64,000 nt of DNA from Pseudomonas sp. GD04091 (GCF_029836165.1 NZ_JAOEBG010000003.1:186001-250000), one strand, 5' to 3'; counted from the first letter of the stretch, positions 28,403-37,452 are shown. Made by a program: numbers and translations. The notes: generated from the sequence alone by a model not told the origin.

Positions 28403-29059
28403 ATGCCCTGCCGAATCCTGCTTGCCGATCACTCGCCCCTCTTCCGTGCTGGCCTGCGTGCCTTGCTCGAACAGAAGAAAGACTTCGTCGTGGTGGGCGA
28501 CACCGGCGATGCCATGACGGCCGTGAGCCTGGCCGAAAAACTCAAGCCAGACATCGTGGTGCTCGACATGAGCGGCGAACTGGACAGCCAGCAGGCGCTG
28601 CAGGAGCTGTTCATCCGCGCGCCCGCCAGCCGCGTGCTGATGTTCTCGCCACGCTCGGAACTGGAGCACGTGATGAGCTGCCTGCAACTCGGCGCCCACG
28701 GCTTCCTGCTCAAGAACGCCACGGTGAGCGAACTGGAACAGGCTCTGCAGGCCTTGCGCGGAGGCGGTCAGTACCTGTCGTCGGCGGTGCTGCCGATGGT
28801 GATCGGCCAAGCGCTCAAGCACAGTCGCAAGCGCGTTGCCAGCCAGGCCCAGACACCGCCGCTGACCACCCGCCAGCTGGAGATCCTGCGCTTGATCGCT
28901 CGCGGCGAGACCACCCGCTCCATCGCCGAAGGGCTGGGCCTGAGCATCAAGACCGTCGAGGCGCACCGCTCGCAGATCATGCACCGCCTGCAGATTCACG
29001 ATGTGCCCGGCCTGGTACTGTTCGCCGTGCGTGAAGGGATCATCCGCCTCAACGATTGA
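28403..29059 (+). CDS. LuxR/NarL-family response regulator
   Basis: 218 residues from ATG 28403; an upstream in-frame ATG at 28382 is less likely because MPCRILLADHSPLFRAG is the family start. The receiver domain has phospho-acceptor D55 (DIVVLDMSG) but only one acidic residue in the N-terminal pocket (ADH instead of DDH). The C-terminal LuxR HTH is LTTRQLEILRLIARGETTRS then IAEGLGLSIKTVEAHRSQIM. No cognate kinase is adjacent. The last 11 nt overlap the 3' end of the convergent thioesterase gene. Confidence 0.88.
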   Translation: MPCRILLADHSPLFRAGLRALLEQKKDFVVVGDTGDAMTAVSLAEKLKPDIVVLDMSGELDSQQALQELFIRAPASRVLMFSPRSELEHVMSCLQLGAHGFLLKNATVSELEQALQALRGGGQYLSSAVLPMVIGQALKHSRKRVASQAQTPPLTTRQLEILRLIARGETTRSIAEGLGLSIKTVEAHRSQIMHRLQIHDVPGLVLFAVREGIIRLND

Positions 29060-29483
29060 GCGACAGCCCGGCGAGGACCCCTTGCAGCGCTTCGGGCAAC
29101 GCCACCGGCCGACCCGAGGCCCGCTCGATGAAGACCTTCACCACACTCCCTGCGGCACAGGCGTCGGCTTCACCTGGCCGGAACAGCGCCAGGCGGAACT
29201 CCACGGTGCTGCCCGCCAGCCGGGTCACGCCCAGGCCCACCTCGAGCACATCGGGGAAGCCCGGCAGGGCAAAGAAGTCCGCCGCCGAGCTCACCACGAA
29301 GCCGGCCAGCTCGCCGTCGCGCAGGTCCAGTTCGGCCTGTTCGACCAGGAAGGCGTCGATGGCGGTTTCGAAGAAGGCATGCACGGTCGAGCCGGCAAGG
29401 TGACCGTTGTGGTCGTTGTCCTGCGGGCGAGTGAGGATGGGGTGCAAGTGTGAGAAGGCGGAGCGTTGGGGGGATTCGGTCAT
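29049..29483 (-). CDS. acyl-CoA thioesterase, hot-dog fold (4HBT type)
   Basis: 144 residues from ATG 29483. TRPQDNDHNGHLAGSTVHAFFETAID is the 4HBT active-site region (D-x-D-xx-GH-x-N-type arrangement with Asp and Asn near the N-terminus), and GLGVTRLAGSTVEFRLALF and GSVVKVFIERASGRPVALP continue the fold. It probably hydrolyses acyl-CoA thioesters; the substrate is unknown. It overlaps the response-regulator gene tail-to-tail by 11 nt. Confidence 0.75.
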   Translation of the reverse strand: MTESPQRSAFSHLHPILTRPQDNDHNGHLAGSTVHAFFETAIDAFLVEQAELDLRDGELAGFVVSSAADFFALPGFPDVLEVGLGVTRLAGSTVEFRLALFRPGEADACAAGSVVKVFIERASGRPVALPEALQGVLAGLSLNR

Positions 29484-29589
29484 GAGGGCATCTGCTTGCA
29501 GAGGTGTGCCACGCAAGTGAAACAGATTCTGGCCGTCCTGTATTGCGAAAGCGCCTGTACTCCCTGCACGGCATCAGCCAGCAGAAACG

Positions 29590-29616
29590 AAAAAGCCGCC
29601 CGGGGGGCGGCTTCTT
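29590..29616 (-). terminator. Rho-independent terminator of pckA
   Basis: Stem AAGCCGCCC/GGGCGGCTT (29593-29601 and 29605-29613). On the minus strand it is followed by TTTCGTTT, 23 nt after the pckA stop. Confidence 0.8.
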
Positions 29617-29635
29617 CATCCGAACCGGCAGCAGC

Positions 29636-31177
29636 TTACAGCTGCGGACCAGCGGCCTTGATGGCGTCGGAAACGTCGAACTTCTTGAAGTTCTCGGTGA
29701 ACAGCGTGGCCAGGCCCTTGGCGGCTTCGTCGTAGGCGGCCTTGTCAGCCCAGGTGTTGCGCGGGTTGAGCAGCTCGGTCTCGACGCCTGGCACGGCCTT
29801 CGGCACGTCCAGGTTGATGATGTCCAGGTGCTCGGTCTCGGCGCCGACCAGAGCGCCGCTCTGGATGGCGGCGATCACGCCACGGGTGGTCGGGATGCTG
29901 AAGCGCTTGCCGACACCGTAGCCACCGCCGGTCCAACCGGTGTTGACCAGGTAGACCTTGGAGCCGAAGGCGTTGATGCGCTTGATCAGCAGCTCGGCGT
30001 ACTCGCCGGCCGGGCGCGGGAAGAACGGTGCGCCGAAGCAGGTGGAGAAGGTCGACTTGATGCCGCCGCCCGAACCCATTTCGGTGGAACCGACCAGCGC
30101 GGTGTAACCGGACAGGAAGTGGTAGGCCGCCTGCTCGTTGTTCAGGATCGACACTGGCGGCAGCACGCCGGTCAGGTCGCAGGTCAGGAAGATGACCGCG
30201 TTCGGCTCACCGCCCAGGTTCTTCTCGGAACGCTTGGCCACGTGCTCCAGTGGGTAGGCGGCACGGCTGTTCTGGGTCAGGCTGACATCGGCGTAGTCGG
30301 CGTGCTGGTTGGCGTCGAGGACGACGTTCTCCAGTACCGCGCCATGCTTGATGGCTTTCCAGATGACCGGCTCGTTCTTCTCGGACAGGTCGATGCACTT
30401 GGCGTAGCAGCCGCCTTCAATGTTGAAGACAACGCCTTCGCCCCAGCCGTGCTCGTCGTCACCGATCAGGTAACGGCTCTCGTCGGCCGACAGGGTGGTC
30501 TTGCCGGTGCCGGACAGGCCGAAGAACAGGGTCACGTCGCCTGCCTCGCCGATGTTGGCGGCGCAGTGCATCGGCAGCACATCGGCGGCCGGCAGCAGGA
30601 AGTTCTGCACCGAGAACATGGCTTTCTTCATTTCGCCGGCATAACGCATGCCAGCGATCAGCACCTTCTTCTGGGCGAAGTTGATGATGACGCAGCCGTC
30701 GGAGTTGGTGCCGTCGCGCTCGGGCACGCACTCGAAGTTGGCGACGTTGAGGACTTGCCACTCATCACGGCCAGCCGGGTTGTACTGGGCCGGATTGATG
30801 AACAGGCAACGGCCGAACAGGTTCTGCCAGGCGGTCTGGGTGGTCATCTTGACCGGCAAGTAGTGCTCGGCAGCGGCACCTACGTGCACGTAGGAGACGA
30901 AGTGATCCTGGGCGTTGTTGAACGCCTCGACGCGGTCCCACAGGGCATCGAACTTGTCGGCCGGGAACTTGCGGTTGATCGGGCCCCAGGCGATGGCGGC
31001 AGAGGTGCTCGGTTCGTCAACGATGAAACGGTCAGCCGGCGAACGGCCAGTACGGTGACCCGTCTCGACGACCAGTGCGCCGGTATCGGCCAGCACACCT
31101 TCACCGCGTTGCAGCGCTTCTTTTACCAGGTCATCGACGCTCAGGTCGGTGTACACGGTGTTGTTGGCTTGCGTCAT
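29636..31177 (-). CDS. pckA: phosphoenolpyruvate carboxykinase (ATP)
   Basis: 513 residues from ATG 31177. It converts oxaloacetate and ATP to PEP, CO2 and ADP, the entry to gluconeogenesis. The P-loop (kinase-1) motif is [13 protein letters not shown], with [10 protein letters not shown] (kinase-2) and [11 protein letters not shown]. The oxaloacetate-side motif [12 protein letters not shown] and [20 protein letters not shown] are also present. It has its own terminator. The upstream region has TGTAGTT and AACTACTACA arms like those upstream of aceE, a possible carbon-responsive site. Confidence 0.97.
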   Translation of the reverse strand: MTQANNTVYTDLSVDDLVKEALQRGEGVLADTGALVVETGHRTGRSPADRFIVDEPSTSAAIAWGPINRKFPADKFDALWDRVEAFNNAQDHFVSYVHVGAAAEHYLPVKMTTQTAWQNLFGRCLFINPAQYNPAGRDEWQVLNVANFECVPERDGTNSDGCVIINFAQKKVLIAGMRYAGEMKKAMFSVQNFLLPAADVLPMHCAANIGEAGDVTLFFGLSGTGKTTLSADESRYLIGDDEHGWGEGVVFNIEGGCYAKCIDLSEKNEPVIWKAIKHGAVLENVVLDANQHADYADVSLTQNSRAAYPLEHVAKRSEKNLGGEPNAVIFLTCDLTGVLPPVSILNNEQAAYHFLSGYTALVGSTEMGSGGGIKSTFSTCFGAPFFPRPAGEYAELLIKRINAFGSKVYLVNTGWTGGGYGVGKRFSIPTTRGVIAAIQSGALVGAETEHLDIINLDVPKAVPGVETELLNPRNTWADKAAYDEAAKGLATLFTENFKKFDVSDAIKAAGPQL

Positions 31178-31219
31178 GAGATACCCCATCCGGCCCGAGG
31201 CCGAGTGCTCCAAACGTTT

Positions 31220-31246
31220 TGTAGTTGTCTCGAAAAAACTACTACA
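31220..31246. promoter_or_regulatory. inverted TGTAGT/ACTACA half-sites upstream of pckA
   Basis: TGTAGTT (31220-31226) and AACTACTACA (31237-31246) are inverted arms with centres about 21 bp apart, 43-69 nt upstream of the pckA ATG. The same TGTAGT/ACTACA arms occur at close spacing upstream of aceE. The spacing differs from the 15-bp boxes, so this is a looser match. Confidence 0.3.
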
Positions 31247-31281
31247 GCGAAAAAAGTGGCCGGATTATGCCAGAAACGCCC

Positions 31282-31335
31282 AAAAAAAGTAGGCCCCTCC
31301 TGTCAGAACTGCGCTTTTGCGCAATTCGACAGGAG
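31282..31335 (-). terminator. Rho-independent terminator of hslO
   Basis: A stem CTCCTGTC/GACAGGAG (31297-31304 and 31328-31335) with an inner TGCGC/GCGCA helix, followed on the minus strand by GGGGCCTAC and a run of seven T. It lies 21 nt past the hslO stop and shields pckA from read-through. Confidence 0.8.
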
Positions 31336-31356
31336 TTTCCCCTGTAGTTAACCGTT

Positions 31357-32259
31357 TCAGTGCTGAGTTTCTGACGGTGCGCCGGTGCCACCACCGGCAA
31401 ACAATTGCGCCACATCGCTTGCATCGAAGAAATAGCGCTCGTTGCAGAACTGGCAATCGATCTCGACCTTGCCGCCGCACTCTTGCACCAACTGCTTGGC
31501 GTCATGCTCGCCAAGGCTTACCAGTGCGTTGCCGGAGCGCTCGCGCGAGCAGCTGCACTTGAAGCGCAGCGGCTGGATGTCGAACAGGCGCACGGCATCC
31601 TCGTGGTACAGGCGATGCAGCATGGTTTCATTGTCCAGACCGAGCAGTTCCTCGGCCTTCACGGTGTTGGCCAGGGCTTTTACGTGAGCCCAGCTTTCCT
31701 CGCGCTCCTCGCTGTCCTTGTGGATCTCGGCCGGCAACTGCTGCACCAGCAGGCCACGGGCGCGGGCGCCATCGGCAGCCAGGGTGATGCAGGTGTTCAC
31801 CTGCTGCGACATGACGAAGTAGTTGGTGAAACACTCCGACAGGTCCTTGCCGTCCAGCTCGACAGTGCCCTGGTAGCGCTGGCCATTGACCGGAATGATG
31901 GTCAGCACCAGGTGGCCACCCGGCATCAGGTCGGCAAGGCTCGCGTCATCCTTGATCTGCTCGGCTTCATAGCGCGCCAGGCCGCGGATGTCGTGTTCGC
32001 TGGTGTATTCGATGGCCAGCAATGGTACCGGGCCTTGGGATTGCGCCTGGAGGACCAGCAGTCCATCGAACTTCAGGGTGCCGACCAGCAGGGCTGCGGC
32101 GGCCATCAGCTCGCCCAGCATGCACTGGACCGGCCGTGGGTAAGCGTGCTTGGCCAGCACCTCGGCGTAGCTGCGCTCCAGAACGACCATTTCGCCACGT
32201 ACGTCGCGGTCGTCGAACAGGAAGCGTTGGGTGAAATCGGTATCTGGCAAGTCGCTCAT
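31357..32259 (-). CDS. hslO: redox-regulated chaperone Hsp33
   Basis: 300 residues. Hsp33 becomes an ATP-independent holdase when its zinc-binding cysteines are oxidised. The C-terminal redox switch is complete: the C-x-C pair in [10 protein letters not shown] and the C-x-x-C pair in [11 protein letters not shown]. The N-terminal domain has [20 protein letters not shown] and the central [26 protein letters not shown]. The protein acts in the cytoplasm during oxidative or heat stress. It is divergent from the PAP2 gene across 108 bp; hslR lies nearby on the same strand. Confidence 0.96.
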   Translation of the reverse strand: MSDLPDTDFTQRFLFDDRDVRGEMVVLERSYAEVLAKHAYPRPVQCMLGELMAAAALLVGTLKFDGLLVLQAQSQGPVPLLAIEYTSEHDIRGLARYEAEQIKDDASLADLMPGGHLVLTIIPVNGQRYQGTVELDGKDLSECFTNYFVMSQQVNTCITLAADGARARGLLVQQLPAEIHKDSEEREESWAHVKALANTVKAEELLGLDNETMLHRLYHEDAVRLFDIQPLRFKCSCSRERSGNALVSLGEHDAKQLVQECGGKVEIDCQFCNERYFFDASDVAQLFAGGGTGAPSETQH

Positions 32260-32367
32260 GGTTGTCTGGCTTTCTAAAAATGATTACAAAATAATTACAG
32301 GAGACTGAAAGGTCCGTCGCAGAGCGCTCATGAGGCGCTCATTTCCTGCTGGGTATCGAGGTATTTT

Positions 32368-33168
32368 ATGGAGAATCGACCACTGTTCCAAGCAAGGTGG
32401 TCCTGGGGACCCTTGGCAGCCTGCACCCTGCTGCCCATCGCACTACTGTGTTTCTGGTTGTGGCCCGTTGGCCAGATCCTGTGCCTGACTTTCGACGAAT
32501 GGCTGTTCCACAGCCTCAACGCCCCGCTGGCCGACAACCTGGTCTGGCGATCGATCTGGACGGTCGGCAGCCTGCGCCCCTTCGACATCCTGGTCGGTCT
32601 GATCATGTTGTCGCTGCTGATCCGCGGCGATTGGGTATTCAAGGCCATCCAGGTGCGCCAGGCGTTTTTCGGCTTCCTGGTCACCCTACTCCTCTTAGTG
32701 GTGATTCGCGCACTGTTTTCCAAGTGGGTCAGCGCAATGGGCTGGCAGCACAACAGCCCGTCGATGGTGTTCGACAACGCCGTGCACCTGAGCGACTACT
32801 ACCCGAACCTGGAATCGAAGTGGGAACTCAAGGACCGCTCCAGCCAGAGTTTCCCCGGCGATCATGCCTCGGTGCTGCTGATCTGGGCGCTGTTCATGAG
32901 CCTGTTCAGCCGCCGCCTGATCCAGCATCTGGTGATCTGGGCGCTGGCGCTGCTGTTCATGATGCCGCGCCTGGTGGCCGGCGCCCACTGGGGCCAGGAC
33001 GACTACATCGGAGGCCTGCTGATGGCCGTGCTGGCGCTCGGCTGGAGCTGCCACACGCCGCTGGTGGCCAGGACCAGTGCGGCACTGGTGCGCTGGACGG
33101 CGCCGCTGTTCGGTCTGCTCGGCAAGCTGCCGCTGGTCGGGCGAATGAGCGTGATCCGCGCCGCCTGA
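32368..33168 (+). CDS. PAP2-family membrane phosphatase / phosphotransferase (LpxT-like)
   Basis: 266 residues with about six hydrophobic segments (for example about 14-35, 78-92, 102-117, 171-206, 216-232). The PAP2 catalytic blocks are visible: KDRSSQSFPGDHAS (C2 with SFPGDH) and RLVAGAHWGQDDYIGG (C3, S/A-R-x5-H-x3-D). The family includes undecaprenyl pyrophosphate phosphatases, lipid A 1-phosphatases and LpxT, which phosphorylates lipid A from undecaprenyl pyrophosphate. The substrate is not readable. A hairpin shared with the convergent hslR follows. Confidence 0.82.
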   Translation: MENRPLFQARWSWGPLAACTLLPIALLCFWLWPVGQILCLTFDEWLFHSLNAPLADNLVWRSIWTVGSLRPFDILVGLIMLSLLIRGDWVFKAIQVRQAFFGFLVTLLLLVVIRALFSKWVSAMGWQHNSPSMVFDNAVHLSDYYPNLESKWELKDRSSQSFPGDHASVLLIWALFMSLFSRRLIQHLVIWALALLFMMPRLVAGAHWGQDDYIGGLLMAVLALGWSCHTPLVARTSAALVRWTAPLFGLLGKLPLVGRMSVIRAA

Positions 33169-33173
33169 CCGGA

Positions 33174-33199
33174 CACAGGAGCCGCTTTGCGGCTCCTGT
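33174..33199. terminator. hairpin between convergent PAP2 and hslR genes
   Basis: Perfect 10-bp stem CAGGAGCCGC/GCGGCTCCTG (33176-33185 and 33189-33198) with a TTT loop. Neither side has a convincing U-tract, so efficiency is uncertain; it overlaps the hslR stop codon. Confidence 0.5.
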
Positions 33200-33600
33200 C
33201 ACTCGAAGCTGCCATGCAGCTGGTGGATCTGTCGCCGCTGCTTCTTGTTCGGTCGCCCATCGGTGGTCATGCCCAGTGCTCCGGCCTTGCGCATCTCGGC
33301 TGCCTGCTCGCGGCGCTTCACGCTCTCGGCCGTCTCCTCGTAAAGCGTCTGCGCTTCGGGTGCCCCGCGCCGCACCACCGACAACGCCTTGACCACCACC
33401 GTGCGCTCGTCGAAGCCGGTGCGCAGCACGAATTCGTCACCCACTCGCGGCTCCTTGCCCGGCTTGCAGCGCTCGCCCCGGCAGTGCACCTTGCCACTTT
33501 CGATGGCGGCCTTGGCCAATGCCCGGGTCTTGTAGAAGCGCGCCGCCCACAGCCATTTGTCCAGGCGGACCTTGTCGTCGTCTTCAGGCTTTTGTGCCAT
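33199..33600 (-). CDS. hslR: heat-shock protein 15, S4 RNA-binding
   Basis: 133 residues from ATG 33600, equal to E. coli Hsp15; an upstream in-frame start would add nine residues. Hsp15 binds stalled 50S subunits carrying nascent chain-tRNA and helps recycle them. The S4 domain starts with VRLDKWLWAARFYKTRALAKAAIESGKVHCRGE, split here as VRLDKWLWAARFYKTRAL then AKAAIESGKV. The C-terminal basic tail (RPNKKQRRQIHQLHG) is also typical. It is divergent from rimB across 109 bp. Confidence 0.94.
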   Translation of the reverse strand: MAQKPEDDDKVRLDKWLWAARFYKTRALAKAAIESGKVHCRGERCKPGKEPRVGDEFVLRTGFDERTVVVKALSVVRRGAPEAQTLYEETAESVKRREQAAEMRKAGALGMTTDGRPNKKQRRQIHQLHGSFE

Positions 33601-33709
33601 GGTTTTTCCTCGAACTCTGTCTTTCACGGAACTGTACTACCGTGACTGACGGATGCAAAAAGTCCGTGCCGTCATTACAGTTCACCACCTCATCCGCAGG
33701 GCACGCTTT

Positions 33710-34192
33710 GTGAAGACATTTGACCATCTGACTGTGATCGGCCTGCGCGAGTGGGTCGCCCTGCCCGGCCTCGGTGTCGCCGGCCTGCGCGCCAAGATCG
33801 ACACCGGCGCCAGTACCTCCAGCCTGCATGCCACCGAGGTCGAACCCTTCGAGCGCGATGGCCAGCCGTGGGTGCGTTTCACCGCGCACCTGGGCTCGGT
33901 GGTGCAGTTGCGCCACCGCCGCTGCGAAGCGCCGCTGGTGACGATGAAGACCATCAAAAGCTCCAATGGCCACGCCCAGACCCGCTACGTGATCCGCACT
34001 CCCCTGGCGCTCGGCGACCGGGTCTGGGAAGTCGAGTTCACCCTGGCCTGCCGCAAGAACATGCGCTATCGCTTGCTGCTCGGCTCGAAGGCGCTGATCC
34101 ACGGCCAGTTGGTGGTGAACCCCGGCCTGAAGTACGTCCAGGACAAACCGGCCTTTGTGGCCACCCTTTCCCCTGTCACAGGTGCTGCATGA
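33710..34192 (+). CDS. rimB: RimB-like aspartic-type protease of the RimK operon
   Basis: 160 residues from GTG 33710, chosen because CAGGG lies 8 nt upstream and the sequence [20 protein letters not shown] is the family start; an ATG at 33653 would add 19 non-conserved residues. The retropepsin-like motif [14 protein letters not shown] (D-T-G-A) identifies the clan, often annotated as an ATP-dependent zinc protease. In P. fluorescens the homologue modulates RimK, which adds glutamates to ribosomal protein S6. It overlaps rimK by 4 nt. Confidence 0.82.
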   Translation: MKTFDHLTVIGLREWVALPGLGVAGLRAKIDTGASTSSLHATEVEPFERDGQPWVRFTAHLGSVVQLRHRRCEAPLVTMKTIKSSNGHAQTRYVIRTPLALGDRVWEVEFTLACRKNMRYRLLLGSKALIHGQLVVNPGLKYVQDKPAFVATLSPVTGAA

Positions 34193-35094
34193 AGATCGCT
34201 GTGCTGTCGCGCAATCCGCGTCTGTATTCCACCCGCCGCCTGGTCGAGGCCGGCACCCAACGGGGCCACGAAGTGGTGGTGATCGACACACTCCGGGCCT
34301 ACATGAACATCGCCAGCCACAAGCCGCAGATCCACTACCGCGGCAAACCGCTGGAGGGCTTCGACGCGGTGATTCCGCGCATCGGTGCGTCGGTCACCTT
34401 CTACGGCTGCGCAGTGCTGCGCCAGTTCGAGATGATGGGTGTCTATCCGCTCAACGAGTCGGTGGCCATCGCCCGCTCGCGTGACAAGCTGCGCTCGCTG
34501 CAGCTGCTGTCACGCCGTGGCATCGGGCTGCCGGTCACCGGCTTCGCCCACTCGCCGGACGACATTCCCGACCTGATCCAGATGGTCAACGGCGCGCCAC
34601 TGGTGATCAAGGTGCTCGAAGGCACCCAGGGTATCGGCGTGGTGCTGTGCGAGACCACCAAGGCCGCCGAGTCGGTGATCGAAGCGTTCATGGGCCTGAA
34701 GCAGAACATCATGGTCCAGGAGTACATCAAGGAGGCCGGTGGCGCCGATATCCGCTGCTTCGTGGTGGGCGACAAGGTGATCGCCTCGATGAAGCGTCAG
34801 GCCAAGCCCGGCGAGTTTCGCTCCAACCTGCATCGTGGCGGAGTGGCGAGCCTGATCAAGATCACCCCGGAAGAACGCATGACCGCCATCCGTGCGGCCA
34901 AGGTGATGGGCTTGAGCGTGGCGGGCGTGGATATCCTGCGTTCCAACCATGGGCCGCTGGTGATGGAGGTGAACTCGTCGCCAGGGCTGGAAGGCATCGA
35001 AGTGACCACCGGCAAGGATGTCGCCGGGATGATCATCGAGCACCTGGAGAAGAACAGCGGGCCGAACCAGACGCGGACCAAGGGTAAAGGTTGA
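34189..35094 (+). CDS. rimK: ribosomal protein S6 alpha-L-glutamate ligase
   Basis: 301 residues, ATP-grasp fold. RimK adds glutamate residues to the C-terminus of ribosomal protein S6 and in Pseudomonas affects translation of motility and virulence genes. Motifs: [21 protein letters not shown], the ATP-grasp loop [35 protein letters not shown], and the metal site [14 protein letters not shown]. Its ATG overlaps the rimB stop (ATGA). A 20-bp-stem palindrome follows directly. Confidence 0.95.
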   Translation: MKIAVLSRNPRLYSTRRLVEAGTQRGHEVVVIDTLRAYMNIASHKPQIHYRGKPLEGFDAVIPRIGASVTFYGCAVLRQFEMMGVYPLNESVAIARSRDKLRSLQLLSRRGIGLPVTGFAHSPDDIPDLIQMVNGAPLVIKVLEGTQGIGVVLCETTKAAESVIEAFMGLKQNIMVQEYIKEAGGADIRCFVVGDKVIASMKRQAKPGEFRSNLHRGGVASLIKITPEERMTAIRAAKVMGLSVAGVDILRSNHGPLVMEVNSSPGLEGIEVTTGKDVAGMIIEHLEKNSGPNQTRTKGKG

Positions 35095-35100
35095 AATCAA

Positions 35101-35146
35101 TCGCGGGGCAAGTCGGGTCGGTGCGGCGACCCGACTTGCCCCGCGA
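35101..35146. repeat. REP-like palindrome with 20-bp perfect stem
   Basis: Arms 35101-35120 and 35127-35146 are perfectly complementary (beginning TCGCGGGGCAAGTCGGGTCG) around the loop GTGCGG. It starts 6 nt after the rimK stop and 6 nt before the convergent envZ stop, so it probably serves as a shared terminator. Confidence 0.8.
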
Positions 35147-35151
35147 TGCGT

Positions 35152-36465
35152 CTAGACGGCGTTACGCGGCAACAACAAGCCCAGCGGCAGCCTCACCCGC
35201 GCCTCGATCCCGCCGCCGGACCGATTGCGCAACTCCACATTCCCGCCATGCTGCGCGGCGATCCGCTTGACGATCGCCAGCCCCAGCCCAGTGCCCTTGC
35301 CGCCTCGCGCCCGATCACCGCGAATGAACGGGTTGAAGATGGTCTCCAGCTCCGACTCGTCGATCCCGGTGCCACGGTCCAGCACGCTGAGCACCACGTA
35401 GGGCGCGCTCTGGTCACCTGACACATACGCCGCCACCTCGACCCCCTTGCCGGCATGATGCAGGGCATTGCCGATCAGGTTGCCCAGCATGCGCTTGAGC
35501 GACACCCGCCGCAGCGGGAACGGCGGGATCGGCTCCAGGCACAGGCGCACCTGCTCCTTGTGCTGGTTGTAGGGCGCCACCACTTCGTAGATCAAGTCGT
35601 TGAGGTCGACTTCCTCCACCGGCTCGTCGCGTCCGTCGCGAATGAACGCCAGGAACTGGTCGAGAATCGCATCCATGTCCTCGATATCACGGACCATGTC
35701 ATCGCTGAGGTCACTGTCGTTGCCCATCAAGGACAGCGACAGGCGCAGCCGGGTCAGCGGCGTGCGCAGGTCATGGGAGACCCCGGCCAGCATCAGCTCG
35801 CGCTCACGCCCGGCCTGCTCGACATCCTCGGCCATCTGGTTGAACGCCCGGTACACCTCGGTCATCTCGCTGGGCGTGTCGCTGATCGGCAGGCGCACGC
35901 TGCGCCCCTGGCCCAACTGACGGGCGGCGAACACCAGGCGCTTGAGCGGCTGGTTGAGCTGGCGCACGAAGATCCAGGCCGATGCCGTGGACAGCAGGCC
36001 GATGGCGAGGAACCAGCCCAGCACGTTCCAGATCTTCTGCCCGCGCAACGGATGTGGGTACAGCGGCACCTTGAGCCAGCCCGGGCCCAGGCTCGGCGCG
36101 TTGACCCACAGGGCCGGCGGCGCATGGATGCGCAGGCGCACTTCGGTGTCATCGCCCAGCTCGGCCTGCATCTGCCGTTGATAGATCTCGCTGTAGGGCC
36201 AGTGCTGTTCGCCTTCCGGCACGCCGGATCCGGTGACACGAATCAACCCCGCGGCCTCGGCGATACTGTCGCGGTTCTCTTCGTCCGCCGCCCAGTACGC
36301 GCGCAGCGTCAGGGCCACGCCGTGGCTGTACTGGCGATCGACCAGCACGTCCTCGTTCATCAGCAGGTACACGAGTGTCAGTGCCTTGGAGAACAGCACG
36401 ACGATCAGCACCAGCCAGAGGGTGCGGGCGAAGAAGCTTTGCGGGAACCAGAGAGGCGTTTTCAT
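35152..36465 (-). CDS. envZ: EnvZ/AmgS-type sensor histidine kinase
   Basis: 437 residues. Two membrane segments (about 14-36 and 147-168) flank a periplasmic domain. HAMP follows (NQPLKRLVFAARQLGQGRS), then the H-box AGVSHDLRTPLTRLRL with H231, N box NLIGNALHHAG, G1 LDRGTGI and G2 GGKGTGLGLAI. EnvZ/OmpR senses osmotic or envelope stress; the P. aeruginosa equivalent AmgS/AmgR responds to aminoglycoside-damaged membranes. It lies downstream of ompR with a 94-nt gap that holds an intrinsic terminator. Confidence 0.92.
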   Translation of the reverse strand: MKTPLWFPQSFFARTLWLVLIVVLFSKALTLVYLLMNEDVLVDRQYSHGVALTLRAYWAADEENRDSIAEAAGLIRVTGSGVPEGEQHWPYSEIYQRQMQAELGDDTEVRLRIHAPPALWVNAPSLGPGWLKVPLYPHPLRGQKIWNVLGWFLAIGLLSTASAWIFVRQLNQPLKRLVFAARQLGQGRSVRLPISDTPSEMTEVYRAFNQMAEDVEQAGRERELMLAGVSHDLRTPLTRLRLSLSLMGNDSDLSDDMVRDIEDMDAILDQFLAFIRDGRDEPVEEVDLNDLIYEVVAPYNQHKEQVRLCLEPIPPFPLRRVSLKRMLGNLIGNALHHAGKGVEVAAYVSGDQSAPYVVLSVLDRGTGIDESELETIFNPFIRGDRARGGKGTGLGLAIVKRIAAQHGGNVELRNRSGGGIEARVRLPLGLLLPRNAV

Positions 36466-36503
36466 CGATCAACTACTGTGCAGAAAAGGCCGGGCGCCAT
36501 AGA

Positions 36504-36535
36504 CGAAAACAGGGCGACTCGCATGAGTCGCCCTG
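36504..36535 (-). terminator. Rho-independent terminator between ompR and envZ
   Basis: Perfect 11-bp stem CAGGGCGACTC/GAGTCGCCCTG (36510-36520 and 36525-36535) with loop GCAT. On the minus strand it is followed by TTTTCGTC. It lies 25-56 nt after the ompR stop and 39 nt or more before the envZ ATG, so it would reduce envZ transcription relative to ompR. Confidence 0.7.
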
Positions 36536-36559
36536 CTGCAACCTGACGAGCCGGCAGGC

Positions 36560-37300
36560 TCATTTGCCGGCGTTTCCATCCGGCACGAAGACGTAGCCCA
36601 CACCCCAGACGGTCTGGATGTAGCGAGGCTTGGACGGGTCGGGTTCGATCATCCGGCGCAGGCGCGAGATCTGCACGTCGATGGAGCGCTCCAGGGCGTC
36701 CCACTCGCGGCCACGGGCCAGATTCATCAGCTTGTCGCGGGTCAGCGGCTCGCGGGCATGCATGACCAGTGCCTTGAGCACGGCGAACTCGCCGGTGGTC
36801 AGCATGTGCGTCTCCTCGCCACGCTTGAGCTCGCGGGTGGCCAGCGACAGTGCGTAGTCGCCGAAGGTGACGGTTTCTTCCTCGCTGCCCGGCGCTCCCG
36901 GCACGCTCGGGGCCTGGCGACGCAGCACGGCCTTGACCCGGGCCACCAGCTCGTCGGGGTTGAACGGCTTGGCCAAGTAGTCGTCGGCGCCCAGTTCGAG
37001 GCCCTTGATACGGCTGAGCTCGTCGCCCTTGGCGGTGAGCATGATGATCGGGATCTGGTTGTTCGACGCGCGCAACCGTTTGCAGGCGGACAGGCCGTCC
37101 TCGCCGGGCAGCATCAGGTCGAGCACCACCAGGTTGAACACTTCACGGGCCAGCAGGCGGTCCATCTGTTCGACATTGGGTACGGTACGTACGCGGTAAC
37201 CCTTGCTGGTGAAGAACCGGTCCAGCAGGCTGCTCAGGCCCGGGTCGTCGTCGACGATGAGAATCTTGTCGCCTTCTGCGGCGTTTGCGTTGCTGGTCAT
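36560..37300 (-). CDS. ompR: OmpR/AmgR-type response regulator
   Basis: 246 residues. Receiver: acidic pocket DDD (17-19), phospho-acceptor D61 (VVLDLMLPGEDG), and conserved Lys in DDYLAKPFNPDELVAR. The C-terminal winged-helix DNA-binding domain contains ELKRGEETHMLTTGEFAVLK, LMNLARGREWDALERSIDVQ and the end TVWGVGYVFVPDG. It is transcribed toward envZ and divergent from tex. Confidence 0.95.
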   Translation of the reverse strand: MTSNANAAEGDKILIVDDDPGLSSLLDRFFTSKGYRVRTVPNVEQMDRLLAREVFNLVVLDLMLPGEDGLSACKRLRASNNQIPIIMLTAKGDELSRIKGLELGADDYLAKPFNPDELVARVKAVLRRQAPSVPGAPGSEEETVTFGDYALSLATRELKRGEETHMLTTGEFAVLKALVMHAREPLTRDKLMNLARGREWDALERSIDVQISRLRRMIEPDPSKPRYIQTVWGVGYVFVPDGNAGK

Positions 37301-37446
37301 GAATTACTCCTCTGATATCGCCGCGCATTATGGCGTAGCCATTGCCACGCGTGCCGTGTGCATTGTTAGCAGATTTTTCCCTCGACGCCAGTTCGGCGCG
37401 GTCGTCGGCTGGCGCGGCGCCATCACCGCAAGCCCGGCGCGATGGG

Positions 37447-37452
37447 TATAAT
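37447..37452 (+). promoter_or_regulatory. predicted -10 element of tex
   Basis: A perfect TATAAT preceded by GGG, with only weak -35 candidates 17 nt upstream. It would give a leader of about 70 nt before the tex ATG at 37530. Confidence 0.4.
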
